Origin: Deltaproteobacteria bacterium
GTDB lineage: Bacteria; Myxococcota_A; Polyangia; JAAYKL01
NCBI GenBank assembly: GCA_030595125.1
Contig: JAUVDV010000008.1
Coordinates: 22,307-86,306, forward strand
Direction: 5' to 3'
Length of the DNA: 64,000 nt
Shown: positions 50,152 through 57,684 of the stretch, in pieces
Numbering within the stretch: the first letter of the stretch is position 1
Layout: each line of letters begins with the position of its first letter
Program-made: the position numbers and the translations under genes
The notes under the pieces: generated by a model
Databases searched by the model: none
The model's input: only the letters and a program-made list of their open reading frames with translations
Told to the model about the DNA's origin: nothing

Positions 50152-51203
50152 TGTCAGACGGGAACGATAAAAAATGCTTCTTGAGTCGCCGTGAAGCCAT
50201 CAGGCTCGGTGTGGCAGCGTCCGCATTCGGACTGGTAGGCCTCGACGGATCCATGAGCGAGGCGGCTGAAAAGAACCCTGCCGAAACGACGGTGCCGGCC
50301 ACCGGACCGGGGCATGTTGTGGAGGTGCACAAGCCGGGCATGCGAGGCAGGAACTTCCCTCACGCAGCGGCGGCGAGCGAGATGGTTCAGAAGGCTGTCA
50401 CCACCCTTGCGGGGGTTGCGGATCCGGTCAAGGCGTGGAGTCGCTTCATCAAGGCGGACGACCGGGTGGGAATCAAGATAAATGTTCTGGGAGGACGGTT
50501 TTCCTCAACCACTGTGGAAGTGGTGAACCCCATTGTGGAGGGCGTTCGGTCCGTGGGGGTTCCCGACGAGAACATCATGATTTTCGATCAATTCGGGGGA
50601 AACATGCGCGCCGCCAGGTACCAGTGGCAGGACAAGCCCGGCAAGCTGCGCGTGATCAACCACGAAGTACTTGGTTACGAGGACGACTACACCAGAACGG
50701 AAGGGGGGGGCAAGGGCAAGCTGGCGAAGACCCTCACCTGGTCCACTGCCATCATCAACGTGCCGGTGCTCAAGGACCACGACCTCGCGGGTATCACCTG
50801 CGCCATGAAGAACATGGTATTCGGCTGCGTGGAGCGGCCCCCCATGATGCACCGTGAGATCCACACCGCCATGCCGCAATTCTATGCGCTCGAGCAAATT
50901 CGAGGGCGGGTGCGGCTCATCATTTGCGACGGATCCTTTTGCCTCTACGACGGTGGCCCCAAGCACAACGCCAAGGCTCACGTGTCCCACGATAGTGTCT
51001 ACGCCACCACCGATCCTGTGGCCATGGACGCGGTATGCTTCGAGATTGTCGAGAAATACCGGGCGCTCAAAAAAATGCGCACCCTCGCCGCCGTTCGCAG
51101 GCCGGTCGCTTACCTCTCCCTCTCCGAGAAAATAGGGCTTGGAGTGGCCGACCGGAACCGCATCCGTCTAGAAGCCGTCGAGCTGCCGCCCGTGGAAGCA
51201 TAA
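50151..51203 (+). CDS. DUF362 family exported protein
   Basis: A 350-residue protein with a Tat-like N-terminus (SRREAIRLGVAASAFGLVG; a twin-arginine pair then hydrophobic stretch). The rest matches DUF362, which often occurs next to Fe-S proteins or metal cofactors: VGIKINVLGGRFSSTTVEVV, IINVPVLKDHDLAGITCAMKN and ATTDPVAMDAVCFEIVEKY. Here Cys residues that could bind a cluster are few. It starts in the stop of the ModE-like gene. The function is unknown; the Tat signal suggests a folded, cofactor-bearing protein in the periplasm. Confidence 0.82.
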   Translation: MSDGNDKKCFLSRREAIRLGVAASAFGLVGLDGSMSEAAEKNPAETTVPATGPGHVVEVHKPGMRGRNFPHAAAASEMVQKAVTTLAGVADPVKAWSRFIKADDRVGIKINVLGGRFSSTTVEVVNPIVEGVRSVGVPDENIMIFDQFGGNMRAARYQWQDKPGKLRVINHEVLGYEDDYTRTEGGGKGKLAKTLTWSTAIINVPVLKDHDLAGITCAMKNMVFGCVERPPMMHREIHTAMPQFYALEQIRGRVRLIICDGSFCLYDGGPKHNAKAHVSHDSVYATTDPVAMDAVCFEIVEKYRALKKMRTLAAVRRPVAYLSLSEKIGLGVADRNRIRLEAVELPPVEA

Positions 51204-51257
51204 CCAAAATCCTCTAAATGGTGTAACGCCTGGTTCATGGCCAATGCCGATCGCCAG

Positions 51258-51277
51258 ATCAGGCATTGCTATGCGCA
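51258..51277 (+). repeat. 20-bp direct repeat, left copy
   Basis: ATCAGGCATTGCTATGCGCA recurs exactly at 52597-52616. The two copies enclose both transposase remnants and the DUF1566 lipoprotein gene, a segment of about 1.36 kb. Confidence 0.85.
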
Positions 51278-51298
51278 TCAAAAAGGGGGACCAAAAAG

Positions 51299-51504
51299 GG
51301 GGACGGACTTCAGAAGTTGCGTAACACCTCGGCGGGCGATAGTTGTGTTGTCCTTCGATGTCCAGAAAAAAATTGCGGTCGTGAAACCGAGAGATCACGT
51401 AGTACAGGCCACCTGTCGCATGAATTCTTGCGAAGCGTGGCATGAGCGGAGCCTGTTTTTGCTTCGCCTCACGGTCTTTCAGGAAACTTCTGAAGTCCGT
51501 CCCC
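51299..51504 (-). mobile_element. Inverted-repeat element with a RAYT-like transposase fragment
   Basis: Perfect 20-bp terminal inverted repeats GGGGACGGACTTCAGAAGTT (51299-51318) and its complement (51485-51504), with a second GGGGACC motif outside each end. On the minus strand (51443-51321) the inside encodes MPRFARIHATGGLYYVISRF, the N-terminus of a REP-associated Y1-type transposase (RAYT), then HDRNFFLDIEGQHNYR. The transposase is truncated after about 41 residues and would be inactive. A short nonautonomous element derived from a RAYT locus is the best explanation. Confidence 0.8.
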
Positions 51505-51547
51505 GAAATACGGTCCCCGAAATACGGATGAACGGCGCGAAGCGAAG

Positions 51548-52255
51548 TCAACGCACACAACGGACATGGTAGCCGTAGTCGATGCCGTTTCTGTACACGT
51601 AGCCGCCGTTGAAACTTGCGTACCACGCGAGGAAGGAAGAATACGGCGACGAGGACCAATACCAACCGGCACACGAACCTCCCAGCGCGGGATCCCAGTA
51701 GCAACCTCCGGCGCCGGGCCCGGACAACGATGAACATGGGTCGCATTCGGGAGAAGTAATGCAGCTCAATTCCAAGCAACCCGGATCCTCCACGCCGCAG
51801 GCGCTCACATCCGGGCCTCCGGTGGCGACACCGTCCAAACATCCTCGCATGAGCGAAATCAACTCGTCGATGTCGGGTAAACTCCAGTCGCTGAAACCTC
51901 CCGCGGCGAGATCTCCGCAGTAGTCGGCCGCGCCGCCGGGATTGTATGTGGAATGCGCGGTCCCGGTCGCCTCGTACCAGTTCATGTACGAGGCGCCTGG
52001 TGGATCCTGCCAGCAGAGACCGGTCAGCGCGTCGTACCAGTTGCCGCTTGCCGTACATCCATCATCTGTGTCGGTATCAGTGTCCGTGTCGGCATCCGTA
52101 TCGGTATCAGTGTCCGTGTCGGTATCCGTATCAGTATCCGTGTCGGTGTCAGTATCGGTGTCCGAGTCGCCGTCGGGGAGCGCCTGCGATTTGTGACATC
52201 CTCCCATCAGGGCGCACATCAGAAATACAATGAGAAAGATTGAAATATGCTTCAT
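51548..52255 (-). CDS. Stalked lipoprotein with DUF1566 (Lcl) domain
   Basis: A 235-residue lipoprotein. The signal MKHISIFLIV...MGGC is almost the same as that of the Cys-rich lipoprotein at 57176-57664. A 36-residue Asp stalk, mainly Thr-Asp (DNA 52061-52168), is followed by a Cys-containing DUF1566/Lcl-type domain, with GLCWQDPPGASYMNWYEA, WSLPDIDELISLMRGC and the closing GWYWSSSPYSSFLAWYA and YHVRCVR. The domain is a lectin-like fold found on many surface proteins. The gene is flanked on both sides by transposase remnants and a 20-bp direct repeat. I start at ATG 52255; a longer frame reaches 52279. Confidence 0.85.
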   Translation of the reverse strand: MKHISIFLIVFLMCALMGGCHKSQALPDGDSDTDTDTDTDTDTDTDTDTDTDTDADTDTDTDTDDGCTASGNWYDALTGLCWQDPPGASYMNWYEATGTAHSTYNPGGAADYCGDLAAGGFSDWSLPDIDELISLMRGCLDGVATGGPDVSACGVEDPGCLELSCITSPECDPCSSLSGPGAGGCYWDPALGGSCAGWYWSSSPYSSFLAWYASFNGGYVYRNGIDYGYHVRCVR

Positions 52256-52279
52256 CGCCTGTCGTCCTCTAATTTTCAA

Positions 52280-52376
52280 TCGATGCTTTACAAATAGTGG
52301 GAGTCATTCCCGCCCCCGCCGGCCTCGACCTCCGTATCCACGCATCCGGATGCCGGCCCGATCAGCGCGAGCGCGA
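52280..52376. other. Intergenic region, nothing recognised
   Basis: Short GC-rich gap upstream of the DUF1566 lipoprotein, probably holding its promoter. Confidence 0.4.
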
Positions 52377-52559
52377 TCACGAGGTATCGGATTCTTTTCG
52401 GTTGCTCTCTTTAGCTTGCCGAGCCGTAATTTCGGCTGTCTCCTGACTCATCTTACGATATAATACCTTCAGGAGGGGCAATTTTGTCGCCCAAGATCTA
52501 TAACGAGAGATCACGTGGTACAGACCACCTGTTACGTGAATTCGTGCAAAGCGTGGCAT
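52377..52559 (-). mobile_element. RAYT-like transposase N-terminal remnant
   Basis: The minus-strand frame starting at 52559 reads MPRFARIHVTGGLYHVISRY, nearly the same N-terminus as the one at 51443, then diverges (LLKVLYRKMSQETAE) and stops. It shares the CATCTTACGATATAATACC block with 34966-35030. The family's catalytic His-hydrophobic-His region is missing. Probably a degraded insertion. Confidence 0.75.
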
Positions 52560-52596
52560 GATCGGAGCCCTATTTTATTTCGCCTTTCGGTCAATA

Positions 52597-52616
52597 TCAG
52601 GCATTGCTATGCGCAC
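52597..52616 (+). repeat. 20-bp direct repeat, right copy
   Basis: Exact copy of 51258-51277, immediately before the antitoxin gene of the VapBC pair. Confidence 0.85.
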
Positions 52617-52650
52617 AGCTATGCGCTAAACTATGATCATAATGGGTACC

Positions 52651-52890
52651 ATGAATCTCTCCTTGCCGGACGAACTGCTCGAAGAATTGAAGTCGACGGT
52701 TCCGGTGCGGCAACGCAGTGGTTTCATCGCGGAGGCAATTCGAATGCGCCTGGCGCTCCTCGAACAGGTGATTGCCGTTCGTGAAACTGCCGGAACCTGG
52801 TCCGACGAGGGTCGCTCAAATCCGTCGGCCGTAATCAGAAAAGAGCGTGAGAACTGGGCGAGAAATGATCATTCGAAAGAGGACGCATGA
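52651..52890 (+). CDS. VapB-like ribbon-helix-helix antitoxin
   Basis: About 79 residues starting at MNLSLPDELLEELK, a ribbon-helix-helix start, then RQRSGFIAEAIRMRLALLE. The C-terminus (NPSAVIRKERENWARNDHSK) is charged and would bind the toxin. ATGs at 52633 and 52642 are in frame and cannot be excluded, as none has a clear ribosome site. The stop overlaps the VapC start (ATGA at 52887-52890). It is probably the antitoxin and autorepressor of the pair. Confidence 0.82.
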   Translation: MNLSLPDELLEELKSTVPVRQRSGFIAEAIRMRLALLEQVIAVRETAGTWSDEGRSNPSAVIRKERENWARNDHSKEDA

Positions 52891-53279
52891 GTGGTCCTTT
52901 TTTGCTCGATTCGGATGTTTTGATATGGCATCTCCGAGGTAATCAGAAGGTAGTCGAACACGTAAATGCACTTGCCGGCCGAGGGGAGATTCTGGTCTGC
53001 GCTGTGAGTCGAGCCGAGGTTCTGCTGGGGATGCGACAGGGAGAGGAGACTACGACTCGCAGGCTTCTAAATAGCCTGCGTACGGTGGTGGTGGATGATG
53101 ATGTGGCTGATCTGGCGGCCGCTTCTGTGCGAGAACAACGGGCGCGAGGTGTTACGATACATCTTCCTGACGCGTTGATCGGGGCGGCAGCTGTGGTGAG
53201 CAATGCCGAGTTGCACACATGTAATCCGAGCCACTTTCTCGACTACGAGATCGCGGTAAAGGCGGTGGTTTTTTCCTGA
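52887..53279 (+). CDS. VapC-like PIN-domain toxin
   Basis: A 130-residue PIN-domain ribonuclease. Acidic residues of the active site are in FLLDSDVLIWHLRGN (Asp8/Asp10), AVSRAEVLLGMRQGE (Glu) and IHLPDALIGAAAVV (Asp). VapC toxins cleave tRNA or rRNA and are neutralised by VapB. It overlaps the antitoxin stop and ends 9 bases before the convergent ABC-F gene. It lies immediately beside the transposase-remnant region. Confidence 0.88.
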   Translation: MSGPFLLDSDVLIWHLRGNQKVVEHVNALAGRGEILVCAVSRAEVLLGMRQGEETTTRRLLNSLRTVVVDDDVADLAAASVREQRARGVTIHLPDALIGAAAVVSNAELHTCNPSHFLDYEIAVKAVVFS

Positions 53280-53287
53280 GGCTAGCG

Positions 53288-55171
53288 CTAGTTATCAAGC
53301 CGGGACTGGGCGTCGAGCCACGCCTCTTCGGCATTCACTATTAGCTTTTCCAGTTCTCGCTGTCGTCGGGTGAGTGACGTGATTTCTTCAGATGGTCCCT
53401 CGTAGACACCGGGATCCGCGAGTCGGCTGTCGATGAGATCCTTCTCAGTCGAAAGTTGCTCCATCATCGCCTCCGCCTCGGACACCGCCTTCTTCAGGGG
53501 AGCAAGCCTGGCGCGTTCATCGGCGGCGTGACGGCGTTCATCCTTTTTGTTCTTCCTCTGCTCGCCCTGAACCTCCCTGGCGGATCTGGCGGCACGCCGC
53601 AAGGACTGCCGCTGCTCCAGGAGGAGTTTATGGTAGTCGCCCAGATCGCCGAAGTACTGCCTGCAGGTGCCCTCGCCCACAACCCACAGCTGATCGACGG
53701 TCGCCTCGATGAGATGTCGATCGTGGGAGATCAGTATTATCGCGCCGTCGTAATCGTTGAGTCCGTGTATCAGCGCCTCCCGTGCTTCCACGTCCAGGTG
53801 GTTGGCGGGCTCGTCCAGGATCAACAGGTTGGGTTGCCTGCAGGCGAGCAACGCCAGCGCCAACCTGGTCTTCTCACCTCCCGAAAGGTTCCCTACAAGT
53901 ACCTCGGCTCTGCTTTGCGCGAAACCGAAACGGCCGAGACGGCTACGAACCTTGTCAAAAGCATCGTCGGGTCTGGCGATGCGCATTTGCTCGAAGGCAG
54001 AGATGTTTACGTTCAGCCGCTCCAGATGGTCCTGGGCAAAGTAGCCGACACAGAGCTTGGAGGCCGCAACGATCTCACCCAGGAACGGCGACAGCTCTCG
54101 CGCCAGCAGCCGGGCAAGGGTGGTTTTACCGTTGCCGTTTGCGCCCAGCAGGGCGATGCGGTCGTCGTTGAAAATGCTCAGGTGGAGATCGTCCAGAACG
54201 GGTTGATTGGGATTGTAGCCCACCCGCACGCCGTCCAATTTGACTAGCGGTGAGGGCTTCGCGACGGGATCAGGGAACGAAAAGAGTACCCTGTTGCCGG
54301 AGTTGATCGTCTGTATGGGATCGAGACGCTCCAGCATCTTGATACGGCTCTGGGCCTGCTTGGCCTTGGAGGCCTTGGCCTTGAAGCGTTGTACAAACGC
54401 CGAAATGCGCTTGCGCTGATTTTCCTGTTTCGTACGGGCCGCCTGTGCCAGCGCTACCTGCGCCGAACGCGCCTTCAGGAACGCGTCGAAGTCACCGGAG
54501 TACATGGTCAGCTTGCCGTCCTCAACCAGCAACGTATTTTGTGCCACGTTGTTGAGGAGGTTTCGGTCGTGGCTGACGATCAACAGGGTGTGTGGATAGG
54601 ATCTGAGAAAACCTTCGAGCCACAAGACCGACTCGAGATCCAGATGGTTGGAGGGTTCGTCGAGAAGGAGCAGATCGGGTTCGCAAAAGAGTGCGCTGGC
54701 CAGCGCCACCCGCATTCTCCATCCTCCCGAAAGGCTCGCAAGCGGAACCGATTGCATCGCCTCGTCGAACCCGAGACCGGCAAGAATGATCGCCGCCCGG
54801 GCGGTGGCCGTGTGGGCGTCGATGTCAGCGAGGCGTGTGTGTATCTCCGCTATTCTATCGGGATCTTCGCAGGTCTGCGATTGAGCGAGCAACTCTGTCA
54901 GCTCCGTGTCCGACGCGATTACGGTTTCCAGCGGCGTTTGAGACCCGCCCGGAGCTTCCTGTGCAACCGTGTCCACCGCACACCCGGTCCTCACGTCTAT
55001 GGCGCCCCCGTCCAGTTCCAGTTCCTGCGTTATCAGGCGCAGCAGAGTGGTCTTGCCGGAGCCGTTGGCGCCGACGAAGCCTATTCGCTTGCCGGCCGGC
55101 ACATGTACCGACGCGCCCTCGAAAAGGGTGCGGTCGCCAATGCGATAGGTTATGCCTTTGACATGAAGCAT
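53288..55171 (-). CDS. ABC-F family ATPase
   Basis: A 627-residue protein with two ABC ATPase modules and no transmembrane part, as in Uup/EttA/YheS-type ribosome-associated factors. First module: Walker A GANGSGKTTLL, signature SLSGGWRMRVALA. Second: GANGNGKTTLARLL and NLSGGEKTRLALA. Between them is the charged linker (QRFKAKASKAKQAQSRIKML) that contacts the ribosome, and the C-terminus is a coiled-coil extension (KKDERRHAADERARLAPLKK). These proteins relieve stalled ribosomes. ATG 55171 is chosen; upstream sequence lacks homology. Confidence 0.92.
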   Translation of the reverse strand: MLHVKGITYRIGDRTLFEGASVHVPAGKRIGFVGANGSGKTTLLRLITQELELDGGAIDVRTGCAVDTVAQEAPGGSQTPLETVIASDTELTELLAQSQTCEDPDRIAEIHTRLADIDAHTATARAAIILAGLGFDEAMQSVPLASLSGGWRMRVALASALFCEPDLLLLDEPSNHLDLESVLWLEGFLRSYPHTLLIVSHDRNLLNNVAQNTLLVEDGKLTMYSGDFDAFLKARSAQVALAQAARTKQENQRKRISAFVQRFKAKASKAKQAQSRIKMLERLDPIQTINSGNRVLFSFPDPVAKPSPLVKLDGVRVGYNPNQPVLDDLHLSIFNDDRIALLGANGNGKTTLARLLARELSPFLGEIVAASKLCVGYFAQDHLERLNVNISAFEQMRIARPDDAFDKVRSRLGRFGFAQSRAEVLVGNLSGGEKTRLALALLACRQPNLLILDEPANHLDVEAREALIHGLNDYDGAIILISHDRHLIEATVDQLWVVGEGTCRQYFGDLGDYHKLLLEQRQSLRRAARSAREVQGEQRKNKKDERRHAADERARLAPLKKAVSEAEAMMEQLSTEKDLIDSRLADPGVYEGPSEEITSLTRRQRELEKLIVNAEEAWLDAQSRLDN

Positions 55172-55229
55172 CGAGGCACCTGTACCATGTTTTTTGACCC
55201 ACGAGGTCGCTGCGCTGTATTTTGAGTAA

Positions 55230-55538
55230 ATGGGCTCGCTATTCAGATTCTTCAGGATCGCCTTGCCCGTCGCCCTCATCATCACGGCGGCGATTCTCGT
55301 GCCCTACAAGTTGCTTGACGCCCGAGGGGTAACCCGGGTTGATCGCCTGGAGTTGGAGCTACGACAGCTCAACGAAACCAACCGCTGTTTGATCCGGGAC
55401 AACGATGCCCTCAGGTCCAAGATCCGGGCGTTTCACTCGGACCCCGAGTACATGGAGAAAGTGGCTCGGGACGAACTCGGCATGGTGGGTCCTTCGGAGA
55501 TAATCTATCAGTTTCCCGAAGTGAAGAATCACAAGTAG
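55230..55538 (+). CDS. FtsB/DivIC-like septum protein
   Basis: A 102-residue protein with one N-terminal transmembrane segment (about residues 8-26) and a coiled coil (LELELRQLNETNRCLIRDND ALRSKIR), ending EYMEKVARDELGMVGPSEIIY, the conserved C-terminal pattern of FtsB/DivIC proteins that join FtsL and FtsQ in the divisome. It starts 59 bases from the ABC-F start on the other strand. The short size and topology support the call. Confidence 0.85.
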   Translation: MGSLFRFFRIALPVALIITAAILVPYKLLDARGVTRVDRLELELRQLNETNRCLIRDNDALRSKIRAFHSDPEYMEKVARDELGMVGPSEIIYQFPEVKNHK

Positions 55539-55549
55539 CAGCGTCTATT

Positions 55550-56266
55550 TTATGGGACCAGATGAAAGACCCACCATGTGCTTCCGTCGGACATGGCAGC
55601 CGCGCCGACACCCATCTTGGTAAGCACGGGGCCGGCCCCGCCGGGATCCTGGTAATAAAGGCCCATGCGCATGAACGGGTTGGAGTTGCACAATGTACAC
55701 GTCTCCGTGGTGAACGATCCGGGGCGTTCCTGGCCTCCGACGGTGTAAGCCGCAGTGTTGGTTCCTGCGATATATACAGGCAACTGTCCCGGGTTGTTGA
55801 AGGTTTCGGTGCCGCTTGGGGTTGCGCCGCCCACGACCGCGTCAGCCTCTGCCTGAGCGGTTGCTGCCGCTGCTGCGTCCCATGTTTTGGTGTACGGCCA
55901 CGTAACGTCGGAATGGTAGTACCCGGTAGTGAACGGGAAACCCGCATATCGGTCATGGCTGGCGTAGGATTCCATCTGGCCGTTCGCATAATCGAACATT
56001 CCCTGCACGGTACTGAAATTGGATCCACTGCCGATGGTGGCTCCGTCGGTGTCCGAGTCGGTGTCGCTGTCCGTATCGGAGTCGGTGTCCGAGTCGGTGT
56101 CGGAGTCTGTATCAGAATCCGAGTCGGCATCAGAATCGGAGTCCGAGTCAGAGTCCGAGTCCGAATCCGAATCCGATCCACCGTAGATGCCCTCTTCGTT
56201 GCAACCTGCGGACCAGACGGCGATGAAAGCTGCGGCGACCAGCAACATAAGAATTTTTTGGGACAT
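55550..56266 (-). CDS. Stalked lipoprotein, diverged CAP-like domain
   Basis: A 238-residue lipoprotein. The signal ends WSAGC, then a 44-residue Asp stalk of Ser-Asp/Thr-Asp repeats (DNA 56045-56176). The outer domain (about 80-238) resembles a CAP (SCP/PR-1) fold: WDAAAAATAQAEADAVV fits the first helix and GVGAAAMSDGSTWWVFHLV the C-terminal strand. Its active-site His/Glu are not clearly visible. It is the last of a five-gene minus-strand run. Spacing to the CAP lipoprotein upstream is 32 bases. Confidence 0.72.
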   Translation of the reverse strand: MSQKILMLLVAAAFIAVWSAGCNEEGIYGGSDSDSDSDSDSDSDSDADSDSDTDSDTDSDTDSDTDSDTDSDTDGATIGSGSNFSTVQGMFDYANGQMESYASHDRYAGFPFTTGYYHSDVTWPYTKTWDAAAAATAQAEADAVVGGATPSGTETFNNPGQLPVYIAGTNTAAYTVGGQERPGSFTTETCTLCNSNPFMRMGLYYQDPGGAGPVLTKMGVGAAAMSDGSTWWVFHLVP

Positions 56267-56298
56267 GAGAAACTCCTCCTTTTAGGGCAATAGATGCC

Positions 56299-57111
56299 TT
56301 ACATGAAATTCTGTGTATTCCAGGTGCCTGCGTAGTAGCCGATGCCCACCTGACCGTATGAACACCGCATGATGTTGCAGTGGTGGGACAAGTCGGGACA
56401 GTGCGGTTCGCTAGGGCCGGTCATGTACATATTCATTTCGGTTGGTGGGTCGCCCCCGTAAGCGCAGTTCTGACCCATGGGATAGTCTTCGTGAAAAAGG
56501 TAGCCGGCATCGTACATTACCATCGAGTGATTTCGCCCGTGAGCGGACCACAGGACGTTGTACCCCAGAGGGGTGTGACACTCGGGTGTGCCCTCCGGGT
56601 CGTGGGTCGCTCGTGTGTAGTTGACCAGCTCGTACATCCAGCATTCGTCAGAGGTGGGGTCGAACCAGGTTTCGTTGGTCCCGTCGCCGTCCACGTCGTA
56701 ATCGATGGAACCGCCCACGCAAACCGTATCTGTGAGTACGCAGTCATTGCCGGAGCTGTTCGAGGGAGTGTACCCCGGATAGCAGGCGCAGACAGTAACC
56801 GTTCCCCAGGTGTACTCGACGCCGTGACCCGAGCAGACTACTGCGGTGTCTGTGTCCGTATCAGTGTCGGTATCAGAATCGGTATCAGTGTCGGTGTCCG
56901 AATCGGTGTCAGTATCGGAATCCGAGTCGCTGTCGGAATCGCTATCGGAATCCGAGTCGGAATCCGAGTCGCTGTCCGAGCCAAACTCGCTGATTTCGCT
57001 TCCATCATCGCATCCGGCACTCCAGCTTGCGCACAGAAACAAGAAAACAAGCCAGATAAGAACCGGGTATTTCGCCAAAACCAACTCCTCAGTCAGGATA
57101 AGGGACTTCAT
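56299..57111 (-). CDS. Stalked lipoprotein with CAP domain
   Basis: A 270-residue lipoprotein. The signal ends SAGC, followed by a 45-residue Asp stalk (DNA 56845-56979). The outer domain matches the CAP superfamily, with ELVNYTRATHDPEGTPECHT, WSAHGRNHSMVMYDAG and FHEDYPMG, then HCNIMRCSYGQVGIGYY and the final NTQNF. His residues in AHGRNHS and CNIMR correspond to the conserved CAP motifs. Such proteins occur on cell surfaces as binding or protease-like domains. A TTG at 57078 follows GAGGAG and may be the true start. Confidence 0.78.
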   Translation of the reverse strand: MKSLILTEELVLAKYPVLIWLVFLFLCASWSAGCDDGSEISEFGSDSDSDSDSDSDSDSDSDSDSDTDTDSDTDTDTDSDTDTDTDTDTAVVCSGHGVEYTWGTVTVCACYPGYTPSNSSGNDCVLTDTVCVGGSIDYDVDGDGTNETWFDPTSDECWMYELVNYTRATHDPEGTPECHTPLGYNVLWSAHGRNHSMVMYDAGYLFHEDYPMGQNCAYGGDPPTEMNMYMTGPSEPHCPDLSHHCNIMRCSYGQVGIGYYAGTWNTQNFM

Positions 57112-57175
57112 CTTTCGTAACTATTGAGGCAGCGCCACGGCGGATCGGCTCAACTCAACGACCAGACATTTTTGC

Positions 57176-57664
57176 TCAGACACAGAAATTGCCCGGCATG
57201 CAGCAGGCTCCTTCGCCGTCACAGGAGGTATAGACAGGTCCCCACCCCGTCGGGCAATCTTCGGAATCCGTGAAATTGGGCACGCACACCCCCCCGCCGG
57301 TTTCGCAATCGTTGGTTGGAGCCGGCGCGGAGACACAACACCACTCGTCCGCCGCACAGTCGGCCAGATCCTCAAACGGAACGCTACCCGCGCCGCAAGT
57401 CGCGCAGCCCGCCACGAGACCCGTGCACTCTCCCATATGCTCTACCATGCACGCCGGGTCTCCCATCCCGCTTTCCGTGTCCGTGTCGGTGTCCGAATCC
57501 GAGTCAGAATCGGCGTCGGAATCGACATCGGTATCGCTGTCGCTGTCCGAGTCGCTATCCGAGTCGCCGTCAGCGCCGCCGTCGGGAAGTGCCTGCGACT
57601 TGAAGCATCCTCCCATCAGGGCGGACACAAGGAACATAATGAAAAAGATCGAAAGATGTTTCAT
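57176..57664 (-). CDS. Stalked Cys-rich lipoprotein
   Basis: A 162-residue lipoprotein. The signal (MKHLSIFFIMFLVSALMGGC) is nearly the one in the DUF1566 lipoprotein at 51548-52255, down to KSQALPDG after the Cys and the upstream leader. A 30-residue Asp stalk (DNA 57476-57565) is followed by about 95 residues with fourteen or so cysteines (CTGLVAGCATCGAGS, CAADEWCCVS, CDGEGACCMPGNFC), probably a disulfide-rich small domain. I do not recognise the domain. It lies 20 bases after the next stalked gene in the run. Confidence 0.8.
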   Translation of the reverse strand: MKHLSIFFIMFLVSALMGGCFKSQALPDGGADGDSDSDSDSDSDTDVDSDADSDSDSDTDTDTESGMGDPACMVEHMGECTGLVAGCATCGAGSVPFEDLADCAADEWCCVSAPAPTNDCETGGGVCVPNFTDSEDCPTGWGPVYTSCDGEGACCMPGNFCV

Positions 57665-57684
57665 CGTCTGTCATCCTTTTCTTT

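Larger units (their letters stand above)
51204..51547. other. Intergenic region with insertion remnant
   Basis: The gap holds a 20-bp direct repeat (51258-51277), a Gly/Cys-tract-flanked inverted-repeat element (51299-51504) and the first part of the minus-strand lipoprotein gene end. No complete gene is present. Confidence 0.6.

Noticed and set aside
51168..52058. Long minus-strand frame through the transposase remnant and lipoprotein gene
   Set aside because: Only its middle part (51321-51443) resembles a transposase; the rest is an off-frame shadow of the lipoprotein and the DUF362 gene end.
56045..56979. Plus-strand open frames full of Ser-Val/Ser-Glu or Gly-Val repeats opposite the stalks
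   Set aside because: They are reverse-strand images of the hexamer repeats of the stalked lipoproteins; no ribosome sites or homology.
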